Shown: positions 40,303 through 49,788, counted from the stretch's first letter. The stretch: DNA of 64,000 nt from Pseudomonadota bacterium (GCA_023388355.1 JAEWGI010000063.1:79269-143268); one strand, 5' to 3'. A program made the numbers and translations. The notes: generated from the letters alone by a model not told the origin.

Positions 40303-41532
40303 GTGCCGACAACGTCTTCGCCCAACCCCATGCCGCCCATCGCCATCCGCGCGTTCAGCGCGACCACGGCCCTTGGACGCGGCGTGGCGGCGCAGGCCGC
40401 GGCGCTGGAGGCGCGTCGCGGCGGGCTGCGCCGCAACGATTTCGGACCCGCACCGCTGGCCACCTGGATCGGGCGCGTGGACGGTATCGAGCACATGCCG
40501 CTACCCGGCGCGCTCGCCGGCTGGGAGTGCCGCAACAATCGGCTGGCCTGGCTGGCGCTGCAGCAGGACGGGCTGCCCGACGCGCTGGCCGCCCTGGTCG
40601 ACCGCCATGGCGCGGAGCGCGTGGCGCTGGTGGTCGGCACGTCCACCTCCAGCATCGGCGCAAGCGAGGAAGGCTATGCGCGCGCGCAGGTCGATGCGCA
40701 GGGCAATCCCTGCTTTCCCGAGGACCTGCGGCGTCCGATCGTGCACACGCCGCATTCGCTGGGCGATTTCCTGCAGCGCGCCACCGGCCTGCGCGGCCCC
40801 TGCGTGACCGTGGCCACGGCCTGTTCGTCCAGCGCCAAGGTGTTCGCCCAGGCGGCGCGGCTGATCCACGCCGGGGTGGCGGACGCGGCCCTGGTCGGCG
40901 GCGTCGACACGCTCTGCGGCAGCGTGCTGTTCGGCTTCAACGCGCTGGGCCTGGTGTCGGCCGAGCCCTGCCGTCCCTTCGACGCCACGCGCGACGGCCT
41001 GTCGCTGGGCGAGGCCGGCGGCTTCGCCCTGCTCGAGCGTGCGGCGCCGGGCGAAGACGGCCTGCAGCTGCGCGGCTACGGCGAATCGAGCGACGCCCAC
41101 CACATGTCGGCGCCGCATCCGGAAGGCCTGGGCGCCACGCTCGCCATGCGCGACGCACTGGCGCGGGCCGGCATCGACGCGGGCGAGGTGGGATACCTCA
41201 ACCTGCACGGCACCTCGACGCCCGCCAACGACGCGATCGAAGCGCGCGCGGTGGCCGCGCTGTTCCCCGCCTCGCTGCACGCCGGCTCCAGCAAGGGCTG
41301 GACCGGGCACACCCTGGGCGCGGCCGGCATCGTCGAATCGGTGTTCGCGCTGATCGCGCTGCGCGACGGCCTGCTGCCGGGCACGCTCAACAGCGCCACG
41401 CCCGATCGGGACTGCGGCCCGCAGATCCGCTTCGACAACGCGCGCCGCGACATCGCATACGCAATGAACAATTCATTCGGCTTCGGCGGCAACAACTGCT
41501 CGCTGGTGTTCGGCCGCGGAGCCGCGGCATGA
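40303..41532 (+). CDS. Beta-ketoacyl-ACP synthase of the aryl-polyene cluster
   Basis: A 409-residue FabB/FabF-type condensing enzyme. The Cys-His-His triad is complete: Cys174 (TVATACSSSAKV), His302 (NLHGTSTPAND) and His336 (KGWTGHTLGAAG). In aryl-polyene and xanthomonadin pathways it extends the aryl starter with malonyl-ACP. The GTG at 40303 was chosen for an AGGA 6-9 bases upstream and its place just after a -10-like TATACT; an ATG at 40330 is the alternative. It is followed by a translationally coupled chain-length-factor gene (ATGA overlap). Confidence 0.9.
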   Translation: MPTTSSPNPMPPIAIRAFSATTALGRGVAAQAAALEARRGGLRRNDFGPAPLATWIGRVDGIEHMPLPGALAGWECRNNRLAWLALQQDGLPDALAALVDRHGAERVALVVGTSTSSIGASEEGYARAQVDAQGNPCFPEDLRRPIVHTPHSLGDFLQRATGLRGPCVTVATACSSSAKVFAQAARLIHAGVADAALVGGVDTLCGSVLFGFNALGLVSAEPCRPFDATRDGLSLGEAGGFALLERAAPGEDGLQLRGYGESSDAHHMSAPHPEGLGATLAMRDALARAGIDAGEVGYLNLHGTSTPANDAIEARAVAALFPASLHAGSSKGWTGHTLGAAGIVESVFALIALRDGLLPGTLNSATPDRDCGPQIRFDNARRDIAYAMNNSFGFGGNNCSLVFGRGAAA

Positions 41533-42308
41533 GCGTACTGGCCGCCCGCATCGCCGGCATCGGCTGGTGGAGCGACGGCCTGCCCGACTGGGCCGCCGCG
41601 CGCGCGTTCGCATCCACCGGCGCGTTGCCTGCCGAGGCCCCAGCCAAACCTGCGCCGACCCTGCTGGCGCCCAACGAGCGCCGCCGCGCGCCGCCCTCGG
41701 TGCTGGTTGCGCTGGAGGTCGCGCTCGCGGCCTGTGGCGATGCCGGCATCGCGCCCGATACGCTGCCGTCGGTGTTCACCTCCACCCACGGCGACCTGGG
41801 CATCACCGACTACATGTGCGCCACCCTCGCGGCCGCGCCCGCCGAAGTCTCGCCGACGAAGTTCCACAACTCCGTGCACAACGCCGCCGCCGGCTACTGG
41901 ACCATCGGCAGCGGCTGCATGCGCACCACCACCGCGATCAGCGCGCACCGGGCCAGCTTCGCCCAGGGCCTGGTCGAGGCGATGGTGCAGCTGGCCACCG
42001 ACGCCGACGCGGTGCTGCTGGTGGGCTACGACACCAGCGCCAGCGGCCTGCTGTCCACGGTGACGCGCAGCCAGGGCCTGCTCGGTGGCGCCCTGGTGCT
42101 GGTGCGCGACGGCGACGGCCCGCTGCTGTCGGCGCGGCTGGAACAGGGCGATGCCGCTGCCGGCGACGGCCCGCTGTCCACGCGCGCGCAGGGCAATGCG
42201 ATGGCGCCGATGCTGCCCCTGTTCGACGCGCTGGCCGCGGGCGATGCGGCCACGGTGCTGCATGCCGGGCCCGGCAGGCGGCTGGTGCTGGACATCGACC
42301 ATGGCTGA
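41529..42308 (+). CDS. Beta-ketoacyl synthase-like chain-length factor
   Basis: A 259-residue protein matching the N-terminal half of ketosynthases, as in the partner subunit of aryl-polyene ketosynthases. It contains VFTSTHGDLGITDYMCATLA and HNSVHNAAAGYWTIGSGC, and lacks an obvious catalytic Cys-His-His set, so it probably supports the KS as a heterodimer partner. It overlaps the KS gene by four bases and the glycosyltransferase gene by eight. Part of the pigment cluster. Confidence 0.88.
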   Translation: MSVLAARIAGIGWWSDGLPDWAAARAFASTGALPAEAPAKPAPTLLAPNERRRAPPSVLVALEVALAACGDAGIAPDTLPSVFTSTHGDLGITDYMCATLAAAPAEVSPTKFHNSVHNAAAGYWTIGSGCMRTTTAISAHRASFAQGLVEAMVQLATDADAVLLVGYDTSASGLLSTVTRSQGLLGGALVLVRDGDGPLLSARLEQGDAAAGDGPLSTRAQGNAMAPMLPLFDALAAGDAATVLHAGPGRRLVLDIDHG

Positions 42309-43101
42309 GCAGCCGCGCCTGCACCGCGGCAACGTCGCGGTGTTGATCCCGGCGCTCAACGAGGCGCTGCGCATCGCCGATGTCGTCGCCGGCGCGCTGG
42401 AACAGGCCGACCTGGTGATCGTGGTCGACGACGGCTCAGACGACGACACCGCCGCGATCGTCGCCGCCACGCCCGCGGTGCTGCTGCGCCATCCGCAGCG
42501 CATGGGCAAGGGCCGCGCCCTGCGCGACGGCTTCGCCGAGGCCCTGCGCCGCGGCATGGCCGCGGTGGTGACCATGGACGGCGACGGCCAGCACGATGCG
42601 CGCGACGTCCCGCGCCTGGTCGCCGCGGCCAACGCGCATCCGGGCAACATCGTCAACGGTGCGCGCCTGCGCAAGCGCAGCACCCAGCCCTGGTACCGGC
42701 GCATCGGCAACGACTTCGGCGACTGGGGCATCGCCTGGGGGTGCGGCTTCCAGCTGGTCGACAGCCAGAGCGGCCAGCGGCTGTACCCGGCGCCGGTGCT
42801 GGCGCTGCAGGATGTGCCCGGCGAGGGCTTCGTGTTCGAGGCGCAGATCCTGATCTCGGCCGCGCGCGAACTTGGATTCGGCGTGGTGTCGGTACCGGTG
42901 GAGACGCGCTACGCGGTCGCCGGTGGCGGCGAGCTGTTCCGCAAGAGCCACTTCCGCCTGTTCCGCGACCTGGCCAGCATCACCTCCCACGTGGTGCGCC
43001 AGGTACTGACAGGCGGCCGGCTGCTGGACGCCTACCGCGCCACGCGCCGCCGCGCGCCGGTGGTGTTCGACCCCGACGCCCCGCCCGGCGCCCGGCACTG
43101 A
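42301..43101 (+). CDS. Family 2 glycosyltransferase of the pigment cluster
   Basis: A 266-residue GT-A enzyme of the DPM/UgtP-like GT2 branch. VAVLIPALNEALRIADVV and VVDDGSDDDT bind the nucleotide sugar, and MDGDGQHDARDV supplies the metal-binding Asp residues. No strong transmembrane segment is seen. In xanthomonadin biosynthesis a glycosyltransferase helps build the carrier to which the polyene is esterified; here the sugar and acceptor are unknown. The ATG at 42301 overlaps the chain-length-factor gene by eight bases. Confidence 0.88.
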   Translation: MAEQPRLHRGNVAVLIPALNEALRIADVVAGALEQADLVIVVDDGSDDDTAAIVAATPAVLLRHPQRMGKGRALRDGFAEALRRGMAAVVTMDGDGQHDARDVPRLVAAANAHPGNIVNGARLRKRSTQPWYRRIGNDFGDWGIAWGCGFQLVDSQSGQRLYPAPVLALQDVPGEGFVFEAQILISAARELGFGVVSVPVETRYAVAGGGELFRKSHFRLFRDLASITSHVVRQVLTGGRLLDAYRATRRRAPVVFDPDAPPGARH

Positions 43102-43166
43102 AGACGCGGCGGCCGGCTGCGGACAGGCGCGGCGCCCCTCCCCTTTCCCACGAGCGAGCCCCCGCG

Positions 43167-44843
43167 ATGCCCAAACCCAGCCCAGCCAGCGCGCCCGACA
43201 CCGATGTCGACGTCCTCATCCTCGGCGGTGGCCTCGCCGGCCTGACCCTGGCGATGCAGCTGCGCATGCAGCAGCCCGGACGCTCGGTGACGGTGCTCGA
43301 GCGTCGCGCGCATCCGGTGCGCGAGGCCGCGCACAAGGTGGGCGAATCCACGGTCGAGATCGGCGCGCACTACTTCGCCGAGGTGTTGGGCCTGCGCGAG
43401 CACATGGAAACCCAGCAGGTGCGCAAGTACGGCCTGCGCTACTTCTTCAGCGACCGCATGGACAACGTCCAGGACTGCAGCGAGATGGGCGTGAGCCGGC
43501 TGCTGCCCACGCCCTCGTGGCAGCTCGACCGCGGCCGCTTCGAGAACCACCTCGGCGAGCGCGCGGTGGAGCTGGGCGCGGACTTCCGCCACGGTGCGGT
43601 GGTGCGCGGCATCGAGCTGTCCGACGACGGCGGCGTGCACACGGTGACGTTTGAACACGAAGGCGGCAGCCACGCGCTGCGCGCGCGCTGGGTGGTCGAT
43701 GCCGCCGGCCGCGCCGGCCTGGTCAAGCGCAAGCTCGGCCTGGCGCAGACCAACGACCATGACGTCAATGCGGTGTGGTGGCGGGTGGACGGGCACGTGG
43801 ACCTGGATGCCTGGACCGGCGAGGGCAACTGGCCCACGCGTTTCCAGCCGGCCGAGCGCTGGATGTCGACCAACCACATGTGCGGGCCCGGCTACTGGTT
43901 CTGGCTGATCCCGCTGGCCTCGGACTCGCATTCGCTGGGCATCGTCTGCGACGCGAAGATGCATCCGCTCGAGACGATGAACACCCACGACAAGGCGATG
44001 GACTGGGTGCGCCGGCACCAGCCGCGGGCGGCACGGGCGCTGGAGGATCCCCGCCACCGGGTGCAGGATTTCCTGTTCCTGCGCCACTTCTCGCATGACT
44101 GCAAGCAGGTGTTCTCCGGCCGGCGCTGGGCGCTGACCGGCGAGGCCGGCGTGTTCCTTGATCCTTTCTATTCGCCGGGCAGCGATTTCATCGCGATCAG
44201 CAATACCTACGTCGCCGAGCTGGTGCGGCTGGATTTCGCCGGCGAGCCGGTGGGCCCGTATGCGGACATCTTCCAGCAGCTGTACTTCTCGTTCTATCGC
44301 AACACGCTCACCCTCTACCAGGACCAGTACCCGATCTTCGGCCATCCGGTGGTGATGCCGATCAAGGTGCTGTGGGACTACGCCTACTACTGGTCGCTGC
44401 TGGCGCCGCTGTTCTTCAGCGGCCGCCAGGCGAAGCTGCCGGTGCTTTCGCAGCTGCGGCCGCACTTCGACGCCGGCAGCCGGCTCAACCTGGCGATGCA
44501 GGCGCTGATGCGCGACTGGGGCCTGCGCGACGCCTCGCCGCGGCTCGACGGCGCGCGCGCCTACGACCAGCACGCGGTCGAGTGGTGCCGGCGCATGAAT
44601 GGTGCGCTGACCGACGAGCTCGACGATGCGGCCTACCTCGAGCGCACGCGCCGCGACGTGGACGGCATGCGCCAGCTGGCCAGCGAGGTGCTGGCGATGG
44701 CGCGCGCGCAGTTCCCCGAGATCGACGACCAGGGGCTCGATGCGCTGCTGGACGGGCACGATTCCGCCGCGCACGCGCCGATGCTGCCGGCGCACTGGTT
44801 TGCGGCCGCGTCCAGCGCCCGCGCCGAAACGGCCGACGCCTGA
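43167..44843 (+). CDS. Flavin-dependent halogenase-like enzyme of the pigment cluster
   Basis: A 558-residue FAD enzyme with the Rossmann motif VLILGGGLAGLTLAMQL near residues 15-31, a GES motif (HKVGESTVEIG) and GYWFWLIPL, a full match to the flavin-halogenase tag WxWxIP. It also has GEAGVFLDPFYSPG in the FAD-pyrophosphate site. Xanthomonadins are brominated aryl polyenes, so ring or chain halogenation is the likely role, though related family members are hydroxylases. It lies 65 bases after the glycosyltransferase and ends the right-facing arm. Confidence 0.83.
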   Translation: MPKPSPASAPDTDVDVLILGGGLAGLTLAMQLRMQQPGRSVTVLERRAHPVREAAHKVGESTVEIGAHYFAEVLGLREHMETQQVRKYGLRYFFSDRMDNVQDCSEMGVSRLLPTPSWQLDRGRFENHLGERAVELGADFRHGAVVRGIELSDDGGVHTVTFEHEGGSHALRARWVVDAAGRAGLVKRKLGLAQTNDHDVNAVWWRVDGHVDLDAWTGEGNWPTRFQPAERWMSTNHMCGPGYWFWLIPLASDSHSLGIVCDAKMHPLETMNTHDKAMDWVRRHQPRAARALEDPRHRVQDFLFLRHFSHDCKQVFSGRRWALTGEAGVFLDPFYSPGSDFIAISNTYVAELVRLDFAGEPVGPYADIFQQLYFSFYRNTLTLYQDQYPIFGHPVVMPIKVLWDYAYYWSLLAPLFFSGRQAKLPVLSQLRPHFDAGSRLNLAMQALMRDWGLRDASPRLDGARAYDQHAVEWCRRMNGALTDELDDAAYLERTRRDVDGMRQLASEVLAMARAQFPEIDDQGLDALLDGHDSAAHAPMLPAHWFAAASSARAETADA

Positions 44844-44918
44844 ACGCGGCACGGCGTCCTGATCCGGGAGAAGGAGAAGAAGTCCGGGTCAGCGCGTTGC
44901 GGCCCCCATCGGCACGGT

Positions 44919-45377
44919 TCAGGGCGTCGACGGCGGCCCGGCTTCGGGCGGCGGGTCCTCGACCCAGACCGCGATCCCGCTGGCATGCTTCGGCGTGGGC
45001 GAGATGTTCACGCCCACGCCCACGCTCGAGGCGCTGCGCCCGCCGACGCGGCCGACGCCGCCGCCAACGCTGACCGCACTCCGGTCCGGCCCTTCGCCGA
45101 CGCCCTGCAGCAGCACCCCGTTCGCGCCCAGGCGCGCGGCTTCGCGGCGCAGGTTGCGGATCACCGCATTGGACTTGTTCTGCGCGCCATAGGTGAATGC
45201 GCCGCTGCGCACCTGCAGGCGCGCGATCTCCTCGTAGCCGCCCGGCGGCGGACCGTAGTAGATCCGCACCTGAGACGGGTCGATCGGCGGGCGCGGGGTG
45301 CCGGTGAGCACGTGCGAACTGGCGCAGGCGGCGAGCGCCAGGGCGCACAGCAGTGCGAAGACGACCGGACGGACCAT
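44919..45377 (-). CDS. Small lipoprotein of unknown function
   Basis: A 152-residue secreted protein with a lipoprotein signal (ALALAACASS). A central domain (YEEIARLQVRSGAFTYGAQ, then AARLGANGVLLQGVGEG) is followed by a Gly/Val/Ser-rich segment. The central part resembles small outer-membrane lipoproteins of unknown function, but I cannot name the family. It is read against the halogenase arm and in the same direction as the leftward pigment arm, 83 bases beyond the ketoreductase stop, so it could be the last gene of that operon. Confidence 0.75.
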   Translation of the reverse strand: MVRPVVFALLCALALAACASSHVLTGTPRPPIDPSQVRIYYGPPPGGYEEIARLQVRSGAFTYGAQNKSNAVIRNLRREAARLGANGVLLQGVGEGPDRSAVSVGGGVGRVGGRSASSVGVGVNISPTPKHASGIAVWVEDPPPEAGPPSTP

Positions 45378-45460
45378 GGCGGCGATTCCTGTTGGACCCG
45401 GCCCAGTGTCCGTCCGCCGGTGTGAACGCAACGCAACCTGCGCGGCTACCGACGGTCGCC

Positions 45461-46180
45461 TCAGCTCATGCCGCCATCGATGCCGATCACCTGGCCGTTG
45501 ATGTAGCCGGCCTCGTCCGAGCACAAGAAGGCGACCAGCGCCGCGACCTCCTCCGGCGTGCCGGCGCGGGCGGCCGGCACCATCTGCCGGATCATGGCCG
45601 GGTCGAAGGCCTCCCCGCTCATCCGCCCGGCGATCACGCCCGGCGCGACCACGTTGGCGGTGATCCCGCGCGAGCCCATTTCGCGCGCCAGCGACTTGGT
45701 CGCGCCGTGCAGCGCCGACTTGGCCGCGGCGTAGTTGGCCTGGCCGCGGTTGCCGAGCACGGCGGCGACGCTGGACACGCTGACGATCCGGCCGCGCCGC
45801 ATGCGCGCCATCGGCAGCAGCAGCGGCCGGGTGACGTGGAAGAAGCCGTGCAGCGAGACGTCGATGACCCGCCGCCACTGCGCGTCCGACATGCCGGCCA
45901 TGGGCGCGTCGTCGTGGATGCCGGCGTTGTTGACCACCGCGCCGATCGCGCCGTCTTCCAGCAGCGCCTCCACCGCCGCGGTCGCGGCCTCGCCGTCGGC
46001 CACGTCGAAGGCGACCGCCTGCGCGCTGCCGCCGGCCTCGCGGATCCGTTCGACCACCGCTTCGGCGCGGGCGAGGTTGGCGTTGGCGTGCACGATCACG
46101 TGCCAGTGCGCGTCAGCGAGCCGGCGGCAGATCGCGCCGCCGAGATCGCCGCTGCCGCCGGTGACCAGGGCTCGTTTCAT
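45461..46180 (-). CDS. 3-oxoacyl-ACP reductase (FabG-like) of the pigment cluster
   Basis: A 239-residue short-chain dehydrogenase/reductase. NADPH-binding TGGSGDLGGAI is at the N-terminus, NNAG follows, and the catalytic set is Ser (SVSSVAAV), Tyr and Lys (YAAAKSAL). It reduces the beta-keto intermediate during polyene extension and is paired with the two dehydratases and the ketosynthase of the cluster. It lies 147 bases from the dehydratase gene; that gap holds a small palindrome. Confidence 0.9.
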   Translation of the reverse strand: MKRALVTGGSGDLGGAICRRLADAHWHVIVHANANLARAEAVVERIREAGGSAQAVAFDVADGEAATAAVEALLEDGAIGAVVNNAGIHDDAPMAGMSDAQWRRVIDVSLHGFFHVTRPLLLPMARMRRGRIVSVSSVAAVLGNRGQANYAAAKSALHGATKSLAREMGSRGITANVVAPGVIAGRMSGEAFDPAMIRQMVPAARAGTPEEVAALVAFLCSDEAGYINGQVIGIDGGMS

Positions 46181-46286
46181 GGTGGGTCCGTCGGGAAATG
46201 GGGGGATTATGCGGGGTTGGGGCGTGGGTGGCTTCGATATCGCGAGCGCTGCGTTGGCGTTCGCGGATTACACCATCCCCACCCAA

Positions 46287-46307
46287 CCCTCCCCTTGAAG
46301 GGGAGGG
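46287..46307. repeat. Perfect 10-bp inverted repeat between dehydratase and ketoreductase genes
   Basis: A CCCTCCCCTT arm faces its exact complement with one base between. It lacks a T-run. Such hairpins recur between genes in this group and might tune expression of the downstream ketoreductase. Confidence 0.6.
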
Positions 46308-46327
46308 CTTCAGGCCTTGGAGGGCTT

Positions 46328-46759
46328 TCAGCGGAGCATTGCGGTGGCGCGGCCTTCGGCGAGGAGGTTGCCGGCGTGGTGGATGCGGAAGGCGTACTGC
46401 TGGCTGGCCTCGCCGGCGGCCAGCTGTTCGGCCTCGCACTCGATCGGGCCGGGCAGCCGGTCGATGCGGGCGAGGTGCAGGCGCACGCCGCGCAGCGCGA
46501 CCAGGAAACCAGGCCGCGCCGCGCCGCCCGCTTCGCGCGCCAGCAGGCCGCCGTGCACGGCCATGGCCTGGGCGCCGTATTCGCACAGGTGCACGGCGCG
46601 CAGGCCGTCGCCGCCGCGCAGCGGATGCGCGGGGTCGCGATGGCTGACGGCGCGCAGGCGGATGCGCTGCGCGTCCCAGTCGATCACCTCGTCCCACAGG
46701 CACATCGCGTGCTTGTGCGGGATCAGCGCCTCGATGGCGGCGCGGTCGATCGCGCTCAT
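46328..46759 (-). CDS. Hotdog-fold 3-hydroxyacyl-ACP dehydratase (ApeP-like)
   Basis: A 143-residue hotdog protein. The N-terminal ALIPHKHAMCLWDEV matches the dehydratases of aryl-polyene clusters (ApeP type), which remove water from the 3-hydroxyacyl-ACP to give the conjugated double bond. The segment AVHLCEYGAQAMAVHGGLL should form the central hotdog helix. The ATG at 46759 starts directly before the domain. It is followed by fabG and preceded by the exporter gene with a 28-base gap. Confidence 0.82.
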   Translation of the reverse strand: MSAIDRAAIEALIPHKHAMCLWDEVIDWDAQRIRLRAVSHRDPAHPLRGGDGLRAVHLCEYGAQAMAVHGGLLAREAGGAARPGFLVALRGVRLHLARIDRLPGPIECEAEQLAAGEASQQYAFRIHHAGNLLAEGRATAMLR

Positions 46760-46787
46760 CGCGTGCGCTCCGGGCTGCGGGCCGCGA

Positions 46788-49160
46788 TCATGCCGGGTCC
46801 TCCGACGCCGACGGCGCCTCGCCCACCGGCGCGCGCGCAACCAGCAGCGACAGCGCGAAGTTGAACACCACGCCCAGCGCCACCGTGCCGCCGATCGCGC
46901 GCAGCACCGGCACCGACGACAGCGCCAGCAGGCTGAACACCAGCAGGGTCATCAGGCTGCACACGATCACTGCGTGCAGGGTGCGCAGCTGGTCGTCGCG
47001 GTCCTCGCCGGCGTGTTCGAAGAACAGCGCGTAGTCGAGCCCGAGCCCGGCGGCCAGGATCAGCGACACCAGGTGGAACAGGTTGAGCTCGACGCCGAAG
47101 CCGCGCAGCACCGCCAGCACCAGCAGGGTGGTCAGGGCCATCGGCAGCAGCACCCGCGCCACGCGGCGCGGCGCGCGCAGCGCGAACCAGACCGTGGCCA
47201 CCAGCGCCAGCGCGGCCACCGCCAGCGCGGCGAGGATGCGCGTGCGGTAGTCGGCCACCAGCGATTCGGAGGCCTGCTTCATGTCCAGCAGGCGCGCGCC
47301 GTGGGCCTGCGCCGCACGTTCGACGGCGTCGGCATCGCTCAGCCCGGTCAGCGACACCAAAGCAGTGGCGTGGGTCTCGCCCTCGATCAGCAGGCCGCCG
47401 ACGCGAGTGGCCAGCGGCGTGCCGGCGAGGTCGCGCGGCTGCAGCGGCGCGGCCTGGCGCGCGCGCTCGACGTCGGCGAGGAAGGGTTCGAACGCGTCGG
47501 GCTGGAACGGCGAACCCGACAACGCAGCGTCGAGCGAGGCGCGCAGCGCGTCGGCCTCGGGCAGCGACTGCTGGCGCGCGCGCTGCACCGCCACGCTGGG
47601 CAGGTAGCGCGCGGCCAGGTCGTAGCCTTCGATCGCGCCCTCGGCCACCAGCGCATCGAGCACCGGACGCAGCCGTTCGCTCGCCGCAAGCGCGGCCTCG
47701 GCGTCGTCGGCCTGCACGGTCAGCACGTAGCGCACGTCGGGCGCGCCCAGCTCGGCGCGCAGCTGCGCGTCGCGCTCCAGCAGCGGCGCGGGCACCGGAG
47801 TCAGGCGCGAGAGGTCGTTCTGCCAGAACTCGCCCGGGCGCAGCGCCACCACCGCCAGCGCCAGCGCCGCCAGCACCGCCAGCGCGACGCGCGGGCGCGG
47901 CAGCCGTTCGATCGCGCGCCACAGCGCCAGCAGCCGCGGCGAGCTGGCCACGTCGCGCGGCGCCGGGTCGATCAGCCCCGGCAGCAGGAAGCGCGTGCAC
48001 AGCGCCGCGGTGGCCAGCGCGACGATGGTGAACACCGCCAGCTGGCGCAGGCCGTCGACGCCGGAGAACAGGAAGGTGAGATAGGCGATGCAGGTGGCGA
48101 CCACGCCGGTGGCCAGCGCCGGCCACAGCCTGCGCACGCTGCGCCAGGGCGAGAGCCCGGCGTGCTGGTGGCTGAAGAAGTGAATCGGATAATCCTGGAC
48201 CACGCCGATCAGGGTGAAGCCGAAGGCGATGGTGATGCCGTGCACGCGGTCGCCGAACAGCAGCACCAGCGCGGCCAGGCCGGCCAGGCCCGCGCTGGCC
48301 AGCGGCAGCACGCCCAGCAGCGGGATCCTCCAGCTGCGGTAGGCGATCAGCAGCAGCAGCACCAGGCCGATGCTGTCAACGGTGCCGATCCAGCCGGCCT
48401 CGCGCGCGGTGCGGCTGCCGATCTCGTCGGCGAACGCGCCGGGGCCGATGATCTCCAGCGCGCCATCGCTACCGGCAGCTGCGAACGCGATCTCGATGGC
48501 ATCCACGGCCTCGCGCTGGCCGTCTGGATCGAACCCCGCGGCGCGCGTTTCCAGCAGCAGCAGGGCCTGCTCCCCGGCGCGGTCGAACCAGACCCCGTGC
48601 AGGGTTCGCGGCGCGCTCGCCGGGCGCCAGGCTTCGGCCAGGGCCAAGGTTTCCAAAGTGGGGTCGGAGGCCAGCAGCGGCTCGACCAGGTCGGCCGCAG
48701 GCGAGCCCAGGTCCTGCAGCCGCGCCTCGAGCGCATCGGCCAGCGCATCCGCGTCCAGCGCCGCCGCATCGATCCGCGGCGAGAGCAGGTAGCGGTACGG
48801 GCGCAGCGCTTCGGGAATCGCATCGAGGCCGGCATCGGCGCCGTTGGCGGCGAAGACGAAGCGCGCATCGGCCGCCAGCGCCTCGCGCATCGCCTGCGAG
48901 GTCGCGGCCAGCGCCGGCGGCGCATCGCCCGACAGCGCCACCATCAGCAGCCGCGAGCCGGGGCCTTCGCCCAGCTCGTCGATCAGCAGCCGCTGCTCGG
49001 GCGTGCGCGCATCGGGCAGGAAGCGGCGCAGGTCGCCGCTGAAGCTCAGCGTCTGCGACAGCCAAGCGCCGAAGCCCAGCAGCAGCGCCAGCCACGCCAG
49101 CGCCCAGACCAGGCGCGTACCGGCGCTCAACGCGCGCTCATCCGGCGCCGGCGTCGCCAC
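46788..49160 (-). CDS. MMPL/RND-type exporter of the pigment cluster
   Basis: A 790-residue inner-membrane protein with two repeats, each a single helix, a large periplasmic domain and five further helices (for example FGFTLIGVVQDYPIHFFSHQ in the first half and AAGLGLDYALFFEH in the second). This is the MMPL family, which in aryl-polyene clusters is thought to move the finished lipid across the inner membrane. Its start overlaps the LolA-like gene by 23 bases, so the two are co-translated. Confidence 0.9.
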   Translation of the reverse strand: MATPAPDERALSAGTRLVWALAWLALLLGFGAWLSQTLSFSGDLRRFLPDARTPEQRLLIDELGEGPGSRLLMVALSGDAPPALAATSQAMREALAADARFVFAANGADAGLDAIPEALRPYRYLLSPRIDAAALDADALADALEARLQDLGSPAADLVEPLLASDPTLETLALAEAWRPASAPRTLHGVWFDRAGEQALLLLETRAAGFDPDGQREAVDAIEIAFAAAGSDGALEIIGPGAFADEIGSRTAREAGWIGTVDSIGLVLLLLIAYRSWRIPLLGVLPLASAGLAGLAALVLLFGDRVHGITIAFGFTLIGVVQDYPIHFFSHQHAGLSPWRSVRRLWPALATGVVATCIAYLTFLFSGVDGLRQLAVFTIVALATAALCTRFLLPGLIDPAPRDVASSPRLLALWRAIERLPRPRVALAVLAALALAVVALRPGEFWQNDLSRLTPVPAPLLERDAQLRAELGAPDVRYVLTVQADDAEAALAASERLRPVLDALVAEGAIEGYDLAARYLPSVAVQRARQQSLPEADALRASLDAALSGSPFQPDAFEPFLADVERARQAAPLQPRDLAGTPLATRVGGLLIEGETHATALVSLTGLSDADAVERAAQAHGARLLDMKQASESLVADYRTRILAALAVAALALVATVWFALRAPRRVARVLLPMALTTLLVLAVLRGFGVELNLFHLVSLILAAGLGLDYALFFEHAGEDRDDQLRTLHAVIVCSLMTLLVFSLLALSSVPVLRAIGGTVALGVVFNFALSLLVARAPVGEAPSASEDPA

Positions 49161-49788
49161 GGCACAGCGCGGCGATGTCGGCGCTGTCGCCGGCGCGGGT
49201 CGCGGCCTCGGCGGCCGGGCCCATCAGGGTGCGCCGGGGATCGCCCTTGACCGGGGTGTTCTCGATGCAGTGCAGCTGGTCGCCGTGGCCGTGCAGCACC
49301 AGGTCGCGCAGGCGTGCGGCCAGCTCCGGATCGCGCGGCACCAGGCGCAGCGACCAGTGCTGCGCGCTGCCCTGCGCGTCGACCGTGTAGTGGCGGCGCA
49401 GCGCGGCCGCGTCGCCGGCCAGCAGCGCGCCGAAGCTGCCCTGCAGCGCGGCCAGCTCCGGCGCGCGGGTGAGCGCGAAGCGGCGCTCGGGCTTGCCTTC
49501 GCGCGCCAGCACCGCCTCGCCGTCGCGCAGGGTGGTGGTTTCGGCATAGGGCGCGCGCACCTCGCGCACCAGGGTGTCGGCGTCGGGGCGGCGGTACTCG
49601 CCCGAGACCCGCAGCGGCGCCTTGAGCAGCGGCGAGTCGCGCACCTCGACGAACGGCGTGGCCGCCGGCGCCGGGCGCGCCAGCGAACGCAGGATCGCCT
49701 CGCTATCGGGGCCGGCCTGGGCCCACGTCGACGGCGCCGTCGCCACCAGCAGCAGCGCCGGCAGCCATCGCCACCGCGCGCGCGTCAT
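49138..49788 (-). CDS. LolA-related periplasmic carrier of the pigment cluster
   Basis: A 216-residue secreted protein with a signal peptide ending at APSTWAQ. The body (ATPFVEVRDSPLLKAPLRVS, then LVREVRAPYAETTTLRDGEA) resembles the LolA-like proteins found next to MMPL exporters in aryl-polyene clusters, which may carry the lipid through the periplasm. The ATG at 49788 is chosen because the signal peptide starts there; it overlaps the acyltransferase gene by 86 bases and the MMPL gene by 23. Confidence 0.82.
   Translation of the reverse strand: MTRARWRWLPALLLVATAPSTWAQAGPDSEAILRSLARPAPAATPFVEVRDSPLLKAPLRVSGEYRRPDADTLVREVRAPYAETTTLRDGEAVLAREGKPERRFALTRAPELAALQGSFGALLAGDAAALRRHYTVDAQGSAQHWSLRLVPRDPELAARLRDLVLHGHGDQLHCIENTPVKGDPRRTLMGPAAEAATRAGDSADIAALCRGDAGAG

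Noticed and set aside
46317..49250. A 977-codon plus-strand frame over the MMPL exporter
   Set aside because: Arg/Gln-rich shadow without hydrophobic segments; the minus-strand exporter is convincing.
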